Shown here: positions 47,316 through 55,823 of the stretch, in pieces
Position numbering within the stretch: the first letter of the stretch is position 1
Layout: each line of letters begins with the position of its first letter
From: UBA1756 sp045222555
Lineage (GTDB): Bacteria > Bacteroidota > Bacteroidia > Bacteroidales > WCHB1-69
Reading direction: 5' to 3'
NCBI GenBank assembly: GCA_045222555.1
Contig: JBGUYY010000072.1
Coordinates: 310,001-374,000 of the forward strand
Length of the DNA stretch: 64,000 nt
Program-made: the position numbers and the translations under genes
Notes under the pieces: generated by a model
What the model was told of the DNA's origin: nothing
Seen by the model: the letters and a program-made list of their open reading frames with translations, nothing else
Databases searched by the model: none

Positions 47316-48038
47316 ATGAAAACTACCCGACTGAGTGTCAATGTGAACAAGATTGCGACTCTGCGCAATGCACGCGGCGGCAACATGCCCAACTTGCTGA
47401 AGGTGGCCGCCGACATCGAGCGTTTCGGCGCAGAAGGCATCACCGTACATCCCCGTCCCGACGGGCGGCACATTCGCTACGATGATGTTTACCAGCTGAA
47501 AAAGCAGGTGCGCACGGAATTCAATATCGAAGGTTACCCTTCCGATTCTTTTAACGAATTGGTACACAATGTGGTGCCTACACAGGTGACCCTTGTGCCG
47601 GATGCGCCCGATGCGCTGACCTCCAACGCGGGCTGGAACACCCGCGACCACTGCGACCTGCTGCGCCGTCTCGTGGAGGGCTATCATCGCGACGGCATCC
47701 GCGTCTCCATTTTTGTGGATGCTGACGTGGAGATGGTGAAGTGGGCCGCCCAGACCGGAACTGACCGCATTGAGCTTTACACCGAAAGCTATGCCCGCTG
47801 CTATCCCGACAATCCCGAAGCCGCCATCCGCGACTTCGTGGCCGCCGCCGAGGAAGCACAACGTCAGGGCCTCGGCCTCAATGCCGGCCACGACCTTTCG
47901 CTGGTGAACCTGAAATATTTTGCCCAAAACATCCCTAACCTGCTGGAAGTGTCGATTGGTCACGCCCTGATCTGCGACGCCCTCTACCTTGGTCTTGAAA
48001 ATACGGTACATCAATATCTTCAACAACTTGATATTTAG
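47316..48038 (+). CDS. pdxJ: pyridoxine 5'-phosphate synthase
   Basis: Condenses 1-deoxyxylulose 5-phosphate with aminoacetone phosphate in vitamin B6 synthesis (DXP-dependent route); 240 residues. Seen: LSVNVNKIATLRNARGGNMPNLL, EGITVHPRPDGRHIRYDDVY, ISIFVDAD-like RVSIFVDADVEMVKWAAQTG, and the phosphate loop GLGLNAGHDLSLVNL. Four bases ahead of the glycosyltransferase gene. Confidence 0.96.
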   Translation: MKTTRLSVNVNKIATLRNARGGNMPNLLKVAADIERFGAEGITVHPRPDGRHIRYDDVYQLKKQVRTEFNIEGYPSDSFNELVHNVVPTQVTLVPDAPDALTSNAGWNTRDHCDLLRRLVEGYHRDGIRVSIFVDADVEMVKWAAQTGTDRIELYTESYARCYPDNPEAAIRDFVAAAEEAQRQGLGLNAGHDLSLVNLKYFAQNIPNLLEVSIGHALICDALYLGLENTVHQYLQQLDI

Positions 48039-48042
48039 TTAG

Positions 48043-49185
48043 ATGGATAGGAAGCTGAATGTGCTGCACCTGCTGAGCTGGTTCCCCACGCCTGAGCACC
48101 TTTACGCCGGTAATTTCTGTCTGAAACAGATTCAATCGGTATCGGACGAAGTGAACTCGGTCGTGCTCTCCTGCTATCTGGTGGATGGCTTGGAGGTGGC
48201 GCGCCGCGTGGAGGTGGTGGAATATTCCAACTTCAAGCATGTTTATGTGCATGTCAGACGTTCCCGCTACGACTGGTGGAATAAGTGCCTGTTGTTTTCG
48301 GCCTACCAGTATGGACTGCGCTACGTGCGCTGTCATTTCTTCACCCCAGACCTTATCCATCAGCATGTTACGCTTCCAGTCGGGCGCATTACCTACCTGT
48401 GGAGCCGTTGGCACGAGCTGCCTTACGTGCTCACCGAGCACTGGACCATCTACCAGCCGCAAAACCGCGAGCAGATGACCCCGAAGGTGCTGCGTGCCAT
48501 CCGTGCCATCGCTAACCGTGCCAAGCGCATCATGCCGGTAAGCGAGGATCTGCAGCGCCACATGCAGGATTATGGCATCACCGCGCCTTTCCGCGTGATA
48601 CCCAACGTGGTGGACACGCAGCTTTTTGTGCCGGGGCAGGGAAGCGGTGAAAAGAAACATATCCTTCACGTCTCCACCCTCCACGAAGAGGCCAAGAATT
48701 TCAGCGGCATTTTGCGGGTTATACAGCGGCTCGCCGAATGTCGCCGCGACTTTGTGCTGGATGTTGTGCACGAATATCCCCGCCCCGACCTTGAGCAGTT
48801 TGTGAAAGAGAACGGACTGGAGGATGTGGTGGTATTTCACGGTCGCAAGAGCGAGCAGGAGATTGCCGGTTTCTATGCCCGCGCCGACTTTCTCCTCCTT
48901 TTCTCCAATTTCGAGAACCTGCCCTGTGTGCTCATAGAAGCCTTCGCTTGCGGACTGCCGGTGGTGACCACCGATGTGGGCGGCATCCGTGAGATTGTGG
49001 ACGAGACTCGCGGAAGGTTATTGGCGGCCGGTGATGAGGAAAAACTGCTGGAAGAGGTGACTTTCATGCTCGACCATCATCAGGATTACAACCGCGAAGA
49101 AATCAGGAAGTATGCGGTGGAGCATTTCTCGAAACCAGTTGTCGGCCAGCAGATTGCTGCCGTTTATCATGCTGTTTTTCAGTAA
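48043..49185 (+). CDS. GT4-family glycosyltransferase
   Basis: A 380-residue GT-B glycosyltransferase. Seen: N-terminal LNVLHLLSWFPTPEHLYAGNFCLKQI, acceptor-side residues PDLIHQHVTLPVGRITYL, and the donor-binding C-terminal domain EAFACGLPVVTTDVGGIREIVDE with FHGRKSEQEIAGFYARADFLLL. The sugar and acceptor are unknown; it has no polysaccharide locus around it. Probably co-transcribed with pdxJ. Confidence 0.92.
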   Translation: MDRKLNVLHLLSWFPTPEHLYAGNFCLKQIQSVSDEVNSVVLSCYLVDGLEVARRVEVVEYSNFKHVYVHVRRSRYDWWNKCLLFSAYQYGLRYVRCHFFTPDLIHQHVTLPVGRITYLWSRWHELPYVLTEHWTIYQPQNREQMTPKVLRAIRAIANRAKRIMPVSEDLQRHMQDYGITAPFRVIPNVVDTQLFVPGQGSGEKKHILHVSTLHEEAKNFSGILRVIQRLAECRRDFVLDVVHEYPRPDLEQFVKENGLEDVVVFHGRKSEQEIAGFYARADFLLLFSNFENLPCVLIEAFACGLPVVTTDVGGIREIVDETRGRLLAAGDEEKLLEEVTFMLDHHQDYNREEIRKYAVEHFSKPVVGQQIAAVYHAVFQ

Positions 49186-49188
49186 AAA

Positions 49189-49216
49189 AAACGCCATTGC
49201 AAAGGCAATGGCGTAA
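49189..49216. terminator. hairpin after the glycosyltransferase gene
   Basis: Stem ACGCCATTGC / GCAATGGCGT with a four-base loop AAAG, preceded by a run of A. On the minus strand it is followed by a T run, so it best terminates the DUF4878-like lipoprotein transcript; it may act on the plus strand too. Confidence 0.6.
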
Positions 49217-49235
49217 ACTTCAGGGTAGTGAGGGA

Positions 49236-49703
49236 TTATTCTTCCCCTTCTTCATCGTAATTGTAAGGGAATCCTTCGCCAGTATCGTAGTCACCCTCCT
49301 GATAGGCACGCATCAGCTCTTCAAGGTCTTTATTGGGCTTCTTTCCCACATACCATTTGTCGCCCTCTTTGGTGAGGTTGATGGTCTCGAGCATGTCACC
49401 GGTGATGTTATACAGCGGCGATTTAATGCGCACTACCGCCACGGCCTCGTTGTCGTTGATTTGCTGTACGCCGAGGATACGGTAATATTTGATGAACTTC
49501 GAATATTTGTTGCGCAGTTTTTCAGCTTGTTGCGTGGTGTTGGCTTGAGGGCTGGGGAGGCAGATTTTGGCCGCTTCGTAAAACTCCTCTTTTTGCAGGG
49601 CATTGAAGTGGGCACGCACGGCCTGTTTGGGCGTGCTCTGCGAAGTGCAACTTGCTAAAATAATGGTTAATAATGAGATAAGGATGATATTAATTCTTTT
49701 CAT
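49236..49703 (-). CDS. DUF4878-like lipoprotein (second of a tandem pair)
   Basis: A 155-residue lipoprotein: signal MKRINIILISLLTIILASC, then SQSTPKQAVRAHFNALQKEEFYEAAKICLP, the start of an NTF2-like DUF4878 fold, and a C-terminal KEGDKWYVGKK. The tail is very acidic (GFPYNYDEEGEE). It begins eleven bases after the stop of a homologous gene. The start at 49703 is chosen because it opens the signal peptide. Confidence 0.85.
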   Translation of the reverse strand: MKRINIILISLLTIILASCTSQSTPKQAVRAHFNALQKEEFYEAAKICLPSPQANTTQQAEKLRNKYSKFIKYYRILGVQQINDNEAVAVVRIKSPLYNITGDMLETINLTKEGDKWYVGKKPNKDLEELMRAYQEGDYDTGEGFPYNYDEEGEE

Positions 49704-49714
49704 AACTGACATTT

Positions 49715-50092
49715 TTAAAAAGTGATATACCATTTACCATCGATTTTCACCAAGTCGAGTGTTACGACATTCTTGGTGTCTTCGCCTTTGGGAGCTTTGG
49801 CGATTTCATAGAAGATGGCGACCTGAGCCTTGTCATTCGTGCTGCGGGCTGAGCCGAGCACACTGAAAGAGACGATGTGGTTGTCTTTGGTGTAGGAATC
49901 CGCCAGCATCTTGGCCACGAGGTTGCTCTTGGGAAGATATTCCGATTGTATATAGCTTGCAGCGTCATCGAAGTTCTCTTCCAACAGCGCGTTGTAATAG
50001 GCCTTGACGGTATTTTCCGGGCTGTGCTGCGGACCGCAGCCGACCATCAGCAGGGCAAGCAGTCCCACTAAACATAATCCTATTCTTTTCAT
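49715..50092 (-). CDS. DUF4878-like lipoprotein (first of a tandem pair)
   Basis: A 125-residue lipoprotein with signal MKRIGLCLVGLLALLMVGC and the same fold as the next gene: PENTVKAYYNALLEENFDDAASYIQSEYL ... LVKIDGKWYITF. Two adjacent Met codons precede the signal (50095 and 50092). The pair probably arose by tandem duplication; both have diverged strongly. Function unknown. Confidence 0.85.
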   Translation of the reverse strand: MKRIGLCLVGLLALLMVGCGPQHSPENTVKAYYNALLEENFDDAASYIQSEYLPKSNLVAKMLADSYTKDNHIVSFSVLGSARSTNDKAQVAIFYEIAKAPKGEDTKNVVTLDLVKIDGKWYITF

Positions 50093-50119
50093 CATAAAAT
50101 TGAGTTTAAAATTACTTTG

Positions 50120-50127
50120 CAAAAGTA
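50120..50127 (-). promoter_or_regulatory. promoter -7 element of the lipoprotein pair
   Basis: Reads TACTTTTG followed by CAAAG on the minus strand, 28 bases before the start. Confidence 0.55.
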
Positions 50128-50267
50128 AATATTTTTCGGGGGATGATAGGGGATGGGAATGGAAATATTGTTGAAAAGTTTTTAACAATTGTTGAAAACT
50201 TTTCAATGTGCCAGATTCACTTTCAAATTATCGGTATTGGGGCGGTCTGAAATTCAAGTTTTTCATG

Positions 50268-50275
50268 TAATTTTG
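50268..50275 (+). promoter_or_regulatory. promoter -7 element of prfA
   Basis: TAATTTTG followed by CAGCC, 25 bases before the ATG at 50300. Confidence 0.55.
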
Positions 50276-50299
50276 CAGCCCCAAATTTCAGGTAGAAAA

Positions 50300-51376
50300 A
50301 TGAACGATTTATTAGACAAATTAGAGGAGATTTACAAGCGTTGGCTACAGATTGGCGAGGATGTCGCCCAGCCCGATGTGATGTCGGACATGAAGCGTTA
50401 CATCAAGCTGAACAAAGACTACAAGGATTTGCAGCCTGTTGTGGAGGCCTACAAGAGGTACAAGAACATCATCGGCAACATTGCCAATGCGAAGGATGTG
50501 CTGGCTAACGAAAAGGATGACGAGTTCCGCGCGATGGCGAAGGAAGAATTGGACCAGCTATCGGATGAGAAGGAGAAGTTGGAAGATGAGATCCGCGTGC
50601 TGCTGCTGCCGAAAGACCCGCAGGATGATAAGAACGCGCAGGTGGAAATCCGTGCCGGTACCGGTGGCGACGAAGCCAGCATCTTTGCCGGCGACCTGTT
50701 CCGCATGTACCAGCATTTCTGCGACAAGAAGGGGTGGAAGATCGATGTGGTCTCGATGACCGAAGGCACTGTTGGCGGTTACAAAGAAATCGTTTTTACC
50801 ATCATCGGTGAGGGTGCGTACGGCATCATGAAGTACGAGTCGGGTGTGCACCGCGTGCAGCGTGTGCCGCAGACCGAAGCGCAAGGTCGTGTGCATACTT
50901 CCGCTGCCTCTGTGGTGGTGCTTCCCGAAGCTGGCGAGTTTGATGTGGAACTGAAAATGAGCGATATACGTAAAGATACCTACTGCGCTTCAGGTCCTGG
51001 CGGACAGTGCGTCAACACTACCTACTCGGCGGTGCGACTCACCCACATCCCCAGCGGTATCGTGGTGGCCATCCAGGATGAGAAGAACCAGATCCGTAAC
51101 CTTGAGAAGGCCATGAGCGTGCTGCGTACCCGTCTCTTCGAGCGCGAATACCAAAAATATCTCGACGAAATCGCCTCCAAGCGTAAGACGATGGTCTCTA
51201 CCGGCGACCGTTCCGCGAAGATCCGTACCTACAACTATCCCCAGAATCGCGTCACCGACCACCGCATCAACCTTACCATGTACAACCTTATCGGTTTCAT
51301 GAACGGCGACATCGAAGAAACCATCGAGGCATTGCAGGTGGCCGAGAACGCAGAACGTCTGAAATCAGACGTTTAA
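50300..51376 (+). CDS. prfA: peptide chain release factor 1
   Basis: Terminates translation at UAA and UAG; 358 residues. Seen: the stop-codon recognition P-x-T tripeptide as PQT in HRVQRVPQTEAQGRVHTSA (RF2 would have SPF), and the catalytic GGQ in ASGPGGQCVNTTYSAVR near residue 232. A longer frame from 50189 is rejected because the promoter lies inside it. Confidence 0.96.
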   Translation: MNDLLDKLEEIYKRWLQIGEDVAQPDVMSDMKRYIKLNKDYKDLQPVVEAYKRYKNIIGNIANAKDVLANEKDDEFRAMAKEELDQLSDEKEKLEDEIRVLLLPKDPQDDKNAQVEIRAGTGGDEASIFAGDLFRMYQHFCDKKGWKIDVVSMTEGTVGGYKEIVFTIIGEGAYGIMKYESGVHRVQRVPQTEAQGRVHTSAASVVVLPEAGEFDVELKMSDIRKDTYCASGPGGQCVNTTYSAVRLTHIPSGIVVAIQDEKNQIRNLEKAMSVLRTRLFEREYQKYLDEIASKRKTMVSTGDRSAKIRTYNYPQNRVTDHRINLTMYNLIGFMNGDIEETIEALQVAENAERLKSDV

Positions 51377-51429
51377 TAAGTTGTTAGTAAAAAAATCTTC
51401 GCCCTTGTATTTTATATTAAAAAAAGTTG

Positions 51430-51437
51430 TACTTTTG
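51430..51437 (+). promoter_or_regulatory. promoter -7 element of rplS
   Basis: TACTTTTG followed by CACGC, 41 bases before the ATG. Confidence 0.6.
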
Positions 51438-51478
51438 CACGCTCAAATTTAGAAGTAAAAAAGTAAACATAAAGAGAG

Positions 51479-51832
51479 ATGAAACAGCAATTAGTTCAGT
51501 ACGTTGAGGATAATTTCGTAGAGAAGAAAGAGTATCCGAATTTCAAGGCTGGTGACACTATCACCGTCGCTTATAAGATTATTGAAGGCTCGAAAGAGCG
51601 TATCCAGCACTTCCAGGGTGTGGTTCTGCAGATCGCTGGTACCGGCGCTACCAAGAACTTCACCATCCGCAAAATCTCTGGCGGCATCGGCGTTGAGAGA
51701 ATTTTCCCCTTCACCTCCCCCCGTATCACCGAGATCGTGGTGAACAAACGCGGTGTGGTTCGTCGTTCCAGAATTTTCTATCTCCGCGGACTCACTGGCA
51801 AGAAAGCTCGTATCAAAGAGAAGAGAGGCTAA
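51479..51832 (+). CDS. rplS: 50S ribosomal protein L19
   Basis: A 117-residue ribosomal protein at the subunit interface. Seen: FKAGDTITVAYKIIEGSKERIQHFQGVVLQ, the signature FTIRKISGGIGVERIFPFTSPRI and the basic tail RRSRIFYLRGLTGKKARIKEKRG. Single gene with its own promoter and terminator; the usual rpsP-rimM-trmD neighbours are absent. Confidence 0.97.
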   Translation: MKQQLVQYVEDNFVEKKEYPNFKAGDTITVAYKIIEGSKERIQHFQGVVLQIAGTGATKNFTIRKISGGIGVERIFPFTSPRITEIVVNKRGVVRRSRIFYLRGLTGKKARIKEKRG

Positions 51833-51863
51833 GATTCGGCCCCCTTCAATCCGATATCAACAC

Positions 51864-51892
51864 AAAAAAACGCTTGAAAAAGCGTTTTTTTT
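51864..51892 (+). terminator. terminator of rplS
   Basis: Stem AAAAAAACGCTT / AAGCGTTTTTTT with loop GAAA, ending in eight T. Confidence 0.85.
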
Positions 51893-51906
51893 ATACATTT
51901 TAGAAT

Positions 51907-52677
51907 ATGGCATTACTTCATTCTTTCGAAAAATCAGGCAATTGGCTCTTCAAACAGCGCGGGGTGATGCCTGTTTTTGTTTTCCTGGCCTGCACCCCCA
52001 TCTTCCTGTGGACCTATCCTATCGACTTTATCGTTTACTCGATGCCGCTGGTACTGAAACTGTTCATCGTGCTGGTAGCCGTCTCTGTATCGGTGCTTGG
52101 CATGGCCATCCGCGCCTATACCATCGGCACTACACCGCACGGCACCTCCGGCCGTAATACCGATAAACAATTGGCCAAACAGTTGAATACCAAAGGGATA
52201 TATTCCATTGTCAGACATCCTCTCTACGTGGGCAACTACTTGATGTGGCTTGGACTGCTCATCTTCATCATGGACTTCCCCTTCCTGCTGGCCACCTCGC
52301 TGATGTTCTGGCTCTACTACGAGCGCATCATGTACGCCGAGGAACGCTATTTGGAGGGCGAGTTCGGACAGCAGTATATCGACTGGTCGATGCGGGTGCC
52401 TGCCTTCATCCCTAAGTTCCGCCGTTTCCAGAAAGGTGATGTGCCGTTCCATTTCCGCTCGGTGCTGCGCCGTGAGTATCCTGGACTTATGGCTATCACC
52501 CTCTGTTTCACTGTTGTAGATTATCTGCGTACCGCCTTGTTCTATGGGCTACACAATTTTGTGGACTGGATCCGTCCCTCTGGCATCATCTGTCTGCACG
52601 TGGCGGTGCTGGTCATTGTGCTGCGCTACCTCAAGCACCATAGCCAGCTGCTCGCCTCGGAGCCCAACCGCGACTAA
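51907..52677 (+). CDS. ICMT/PEMT-like membrane methyltransferase
   Basis: A 256-residue protein with about six transmembrane helices and the isoprenylcysteine methyltransferase-type S-adenosylmethionine site: GIYSIVRHPLYVGNYLMWLG, then EERYLEGEFGQQYIDWSMRVPAFIP. These two motifs are shared with phospholipid methyltransferases. The acceptor is unknown; in bacteria lipids or small molecules are likely since prenylated proteins are absent. It starts 15 bases after the rplS terminator. Confidence 0.85.
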   Translation: MALLHSFEKSGNWLFKQRGVMPVFVFLACTPIFLWTYPIDFIVYSMPLVLKLFIVLVAVSVSVLGMAIRAYTIGTTPHGTSGRNTDKQLAKQLNTKGIYSIVRHPLYVGNYLMWLGLLIFIMDFPFLLATSLMFWLYYERIMYAEERYLEGEFGQQYIDWSMRVPAFIPKFRRFQKGDVPFHFRSVLRREYPGLMAITLCFTVVDYLRTALFYGLHNFVDWIRPSGIICLHVAVLVIVLRYLKHHSQLLASEPNRD

Positions 52678-52744
52678 TCTGATTAAAGGATTGAAAGTTG
52701 ATGATTGAAAATCAGACAAAGGTGTCTGGTTTGACTTTTTGTTG

Positions 52745-52752
52745 TATTTTTG
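52745..52752 (+). promoter_or_regulatory. promoter -7 element of the endonuclease gene
   Basis: TATTTTTG followed by CGCG, 22 bases before the ATG at 52774. Confidence 0.6.
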
Positions 52753-52773
52753 CGCGATAAATTTATCGCCACA

Positions 52774-54804
52774 ATGAAAAAGTCATATTTCTTATTGTTC
52801 GTTTTCTGTTTGCCCGCTTGGTTGACGGCCTATTCTCAGGCTCCCGATGGATATTACGACAGCGCATTGGGAAAGAAGGGACATGAATTGCAATATGCTT
52901 TAAGTCAGATTATTGACAATCATTTTGTGTTGGATTTCGGCAGCACCGATGCCACTCGCTATATGGATGTCACCCCCGACAATTATGTGTACGACATCTA
53001 TTCCTACCCCTGCTGCCACATTCCGCCCACAGCCACGGGTACTGGCACCACCTCGCAGTGTGATGTGTATAGTTTTGAACATCTTTTCTGTCAGAATTGG
53101 TTTAATCCTGACTTTACTTATAATTGCTCCGACAACGCCCCGTTCCCTATCTGCTCCGACTTACACCATGTTTTCCCCACCGACCACTACGTGAACTCGA
53201 GCTATCACAACAACTCTCCCTATGGCGAAGTATATCAGCCGCGTAAGATTTCACAGAACGGAACCCGCTGGGGCTATGCGAATTATGCCACCTGCGACCC
53301 GTCTGTACAAGGTATCATCGTGTTCGAGCCGGCCGATGAGTTCAAAGGCGATGTGGCGCGTGCTTTGCTCTATATCTCCATTCGCTATATGAATGAGGAT
53401 GAGACCTTTGGCGAGTCGGAGATGACACTGAAATCGCAGTTCAAGCCATGGGCACTGGAACTGCTGAAACGCTGGGCGGCTGCAGACCCTGTCAGTCAGA
53501 AAGAGATTAATCGTAATAATATCATTTTCAATCGTTTTCAGGATAATAGAAATCCGTTGATCGACCATCCCGAGCTGGTGGAACTGCTTTGGGGCAGCGA
53601 CTCACTGTACAACACCTTCGGCACTGTGGGGGCGGAAGACGCCCTGCGGCCGGTGGTCACCGATGTTACCCTGCAGGATGTGAGCCACGTGGTGGTGACC
53701 TTCTCGAAAGAGCTGAATGCGACGACGGCTGAAGACATCACCCATTATGCTTTTTCACGCGGATGGGAAGTAGCCTCCGCATCGTATCAAGCCGCCACGC
53801 GGCAGGTGGTGCTGACGTTGGCGAGACCCCTCACTCGTAATTTTCGCTATTCGCTCTATATCAGCAATATACTATCTTCTGACGGCTACTATGTGAAGGC
53901 CACTTCACACCCGCTGCTGAACGGCGAATATCATTCCGACTACAGCGCCTGCCAACTGCCTCGCACGTTGCTGGCCTTGTGGAGCTTTGACGATTTTGAG
54001 CCTGAAGCACCTCTGATAGTGCCCGCCAACACCGACGAGGGCTTCCCGGAGATTTACAACCACTGTTTCATCTACGCCGACAGTACCCATGGATCCACCT
54101 ATTTTGATGATTACCAGTTAGGTAACAATACCGGCGATCTGGGCGGCGACCCGCGTGCCTCCGCATACAAAGGGAAGTCGTTGACCCTCAAGACGGGGAC
54201 CGCCAACGGACAGTCAATAGTGCTCGCATTCTCCACCAAAAGCTGGAAGGAAATTGTGCTGACCTTTGTGGATAAGCGCAGCAGTACCGGCTTCGACACG
54301 CACACCTGGGAGTGGAGCCTCGATGGGGAGCTGTATGAGCCCGTACCGGAGGTGGACAACACCATCGCTGACTTCGGCGACATCTCTTCCACTTCGGTGT
54401 GGCTGATGCGTGAGGTTGACCTGCGCATGCTGGATGTGAACGACAAAGATTCTGTGTTTCTGAGACTTACTGTTGATGGCGCCTACAACCAAGGAAGCAA
54501 TTCTTTTGATAATATCTCGCTTTGGGGTGAGCCGCTCGATTATACCCACATCCGACCGCTGCCCAATCCACAAGGCTTCCTCCTTTACCCCAACCCCACC
54601 CATGGTAACGTGACCGTAGAGGCCGACGGACTTGTGGAGGTGAAGGTGTATGGCGTGATGGGAGGCGAGGTAAAACATGTGGCCGCCAACGGACAGCAGA
54701 AGGTAACCTTCTCGGTGGAAGATCTTCCTGCCGGTCTGTACGTGGTGCGCGCTATTGACCGCAACGGTCGCCAGATGTCGCAGAAGATGCTGGTGGTAAA
54801 ATAA
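52774..54804 (+). CDS. secreted endonuclease I with T9SS sorting domain
   Basis: A 676-residue exported nuclease. Signal MKKSYFLLFVFCLPAWLTAYSQ. Residues 20-270 are an EndA/NucM-type endonuclease I domain: FEHLFCQNWFN, the metal site ICSDLHHVFPTDHYVNSSYHNNSPYGEV, and NRNNIIFNRFQDNRNPLIDHPELVELLWGSD. A middle part has Ig-like/carbohydrate-module-like beta strands (VTDVTLQDVSHVVVTFSKELNATTAEDITHYAF), then a further beta domain, and a C-terminal type A sorting domain (FLLYPNPTHGNVTVEADGLVEV...LPAGLYVVRAIDRNGRQMSQKMLVVK). It should be delivered outside the cell to digest DNA or RNA, e.g. host or biofilm DNA. Confidence 0.9.
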   Translation: MKKSYFLLFVFCLPAWLTAYSQAPDGYYDSALGKKGHELQYALSQIIDNHFVLDFGSTDATRYMDVTPDNYVYDIYSYPCCHIPPTATGTGTTSQCDVYSFEHLFCQNWFNPDFTYNCSDNAPFPICSDLHHVFPTDHYVNSSYHNNSPYGEVYQPRKISQNGTRWGYANYATCDPSVQGIIVFEPADEFKGDVARALLYISIRYMNEDETFGESEMTLKSQFKPWALELLKRWAAADPVSQKEINRNNIIFNRFQDNRNPLIDHPELVELLWGSDSLYNTFGTVGAEDALRPVVTDVTLQDVSHVVVTFSKELNATTAEDITHYAFSRGWEVASASYQAATRQVVLTLARPLTRNFRYSLYISNILSSDGYYVKATSHPLLNGEYHSDYSACQLPRTLLALWSFDDFEPEAPLIVPANTDEGFPEIYNHCFIYADSTHGSTYFDDYQLGNNTGDLGGDPRASAYKGKSLTLKTGTANGQSIVLAFSTKSWKEIVLTFVDKRSSTGFDTHTWEWSLDGELYEPVPEVDNTIADFGDISSTSVWLMREVDLRMLDVNDKDSVFLRLTVDGAYNQGSNSFDNISLWGEPLDYTHIRPLPNPQGFLLYPNPTHGNVTVEADGLVEVKVYGVMGGEVKHVAANGQQKVTFSVEDLPAGLYVVRAIDRNGRQMSQKMLVVK

Positions 54805-54862
54805 TTTTCTCGAATTTGAGTTTTTTTTTGCGTCACTCCCATTTTATGGGAGTGAAATGTTG

Positions 54863-54870
54863 TACTTTTG
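54863..54870 (+). promoter_or_regulatory. promoter -7 element of the WYL operon
   Basis: TACTTTTG followed by CACTCG, 28 bases before the ATG at 54898. Confidence 0.6.
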
Positions 54871-54897
54871 CACTCGAAACAAAAAATGATTCGAGAC

Positions 54898-55821
54898 ATG
54901 AGCAAATCATCAACAGGTTACCTTTTTGAGTGTTACATTTGGTTGGTCAACACCATCTCACGCGGCCCCATCTCGCGCAAGGCGATAGATGAAAAATGGG
55001 CGCACGCATCCGTCAACGACTATCAGACCGATGCCATTCCTGACAGCACTTTCCATCGTTGGCGCAATACGGTGGAGTTGCTTTTCGACATTACCATTAA
55101 GTGCAACGCCAGCGGCGAATACTACATTGATGGGGTTACCGACTTGCACCGCACCGACTTGCGCGGGCGCATCCTGAACCTTCTTTCGGTCAACAACATG
55201 CTCAGAGACTGCCACGAGAATCTCCGCAAACAGATTTTGTTTGAGCCGATTCCGGCGGGTGAAGAGCATCTGGAAACGATTATCGCTGCCATGCGCGACC
55301 GTCAGGTGCTGGAACTGAGTTACCAGAACTTCGTTAGTGACACTTCCACTGTCTATCATGTGGAGGCCTATTGTTTGAAAGCCTATCGTCAGCGTTGGTA
55401 TTTGATCGCGTTCGCGCAAGAGCGCAATGGCATTCGCCACTTCTCGCTCGACCGCATGGTGCAGATAGAGCCCACGAAAGAGATTTATACCATTCCCGAC
55501 GACTTTGATGCCGAGGAGTATTTCAGCCAAGTTTGTGGGGTGACCATCCCAAAAATGCAGCCCCAAGAAATCAAGATAAAGGTCAACAAGGCGATAGTGC
55601 CCTATTTCCGCACGCTGCCCGTCCATCCTTCGCAAAAGGAAATTGAGGTCAGAGCCAATGATTCTGTTTTCTCCTATTATCTAATTCCTAATGAAGAGTT
55701 TTTCAGGGAGTTGCGGGCATGGGGAAATGGCGTGCTGGTGCTTTCACCTGATCGCATTGCCCGCGATTTTTGTGCAGAGGCTAAGTTAATTTATCGTTTA
55801 TATCAATCAAGTCCAGAATAA
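54898..55821 (+). CDS. WYL-domain regulator
   Basis: A 307-residue putative transcription factor. The N-terminal ~85 residues (GPISRKAIDEKW...IPDSTFHRWRNTVELLFDI) look like a helix-turn-helix domain; residues 115-180 are a WYL fold with QVLELSYQNFVSDTSTVYHVEAYCLKAYRQRWYLIAFAQE; a WCX-like C-terminus follows. WYL regulators often sense nucleotides or nucleic acid ligands and many control defence systems such as CBASS and BREX (CapW/BrxR). A start at 54886 (MIRDMSKS) is also possible. Two bases ahead of a macro-like gene, so the two form an operon. Confidence 0.88.
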   Translation: MSKSSTGYLFECYIWLVNTISRGPISRKAIDEKWAHASVNDYQTDAIPDSTFHRWRNTVELLFDITIKCNASGEYYIDGVTDLHRTDLRGRILNLLSVNNMLRDCHENLRKQILFEPIPAGEEHLETIIAAMRDRQVLELSYQNFVSDTSTVYHVEAYCLKAYRQRWYLIAFAQERNGIRHFSLDRMVQIEPTKEIYTIPDDFDAEEYFSQVCGVTIPKMQPQEIKIKVNKAIVPYFRTLPVHPSQKEIEVRANDSVFSYYLIPNEEFFRELRAWGNGVLVLSPDRIARDFCAEAKLIYRLYQSSPE

Positions 55822-55823
55822 TT

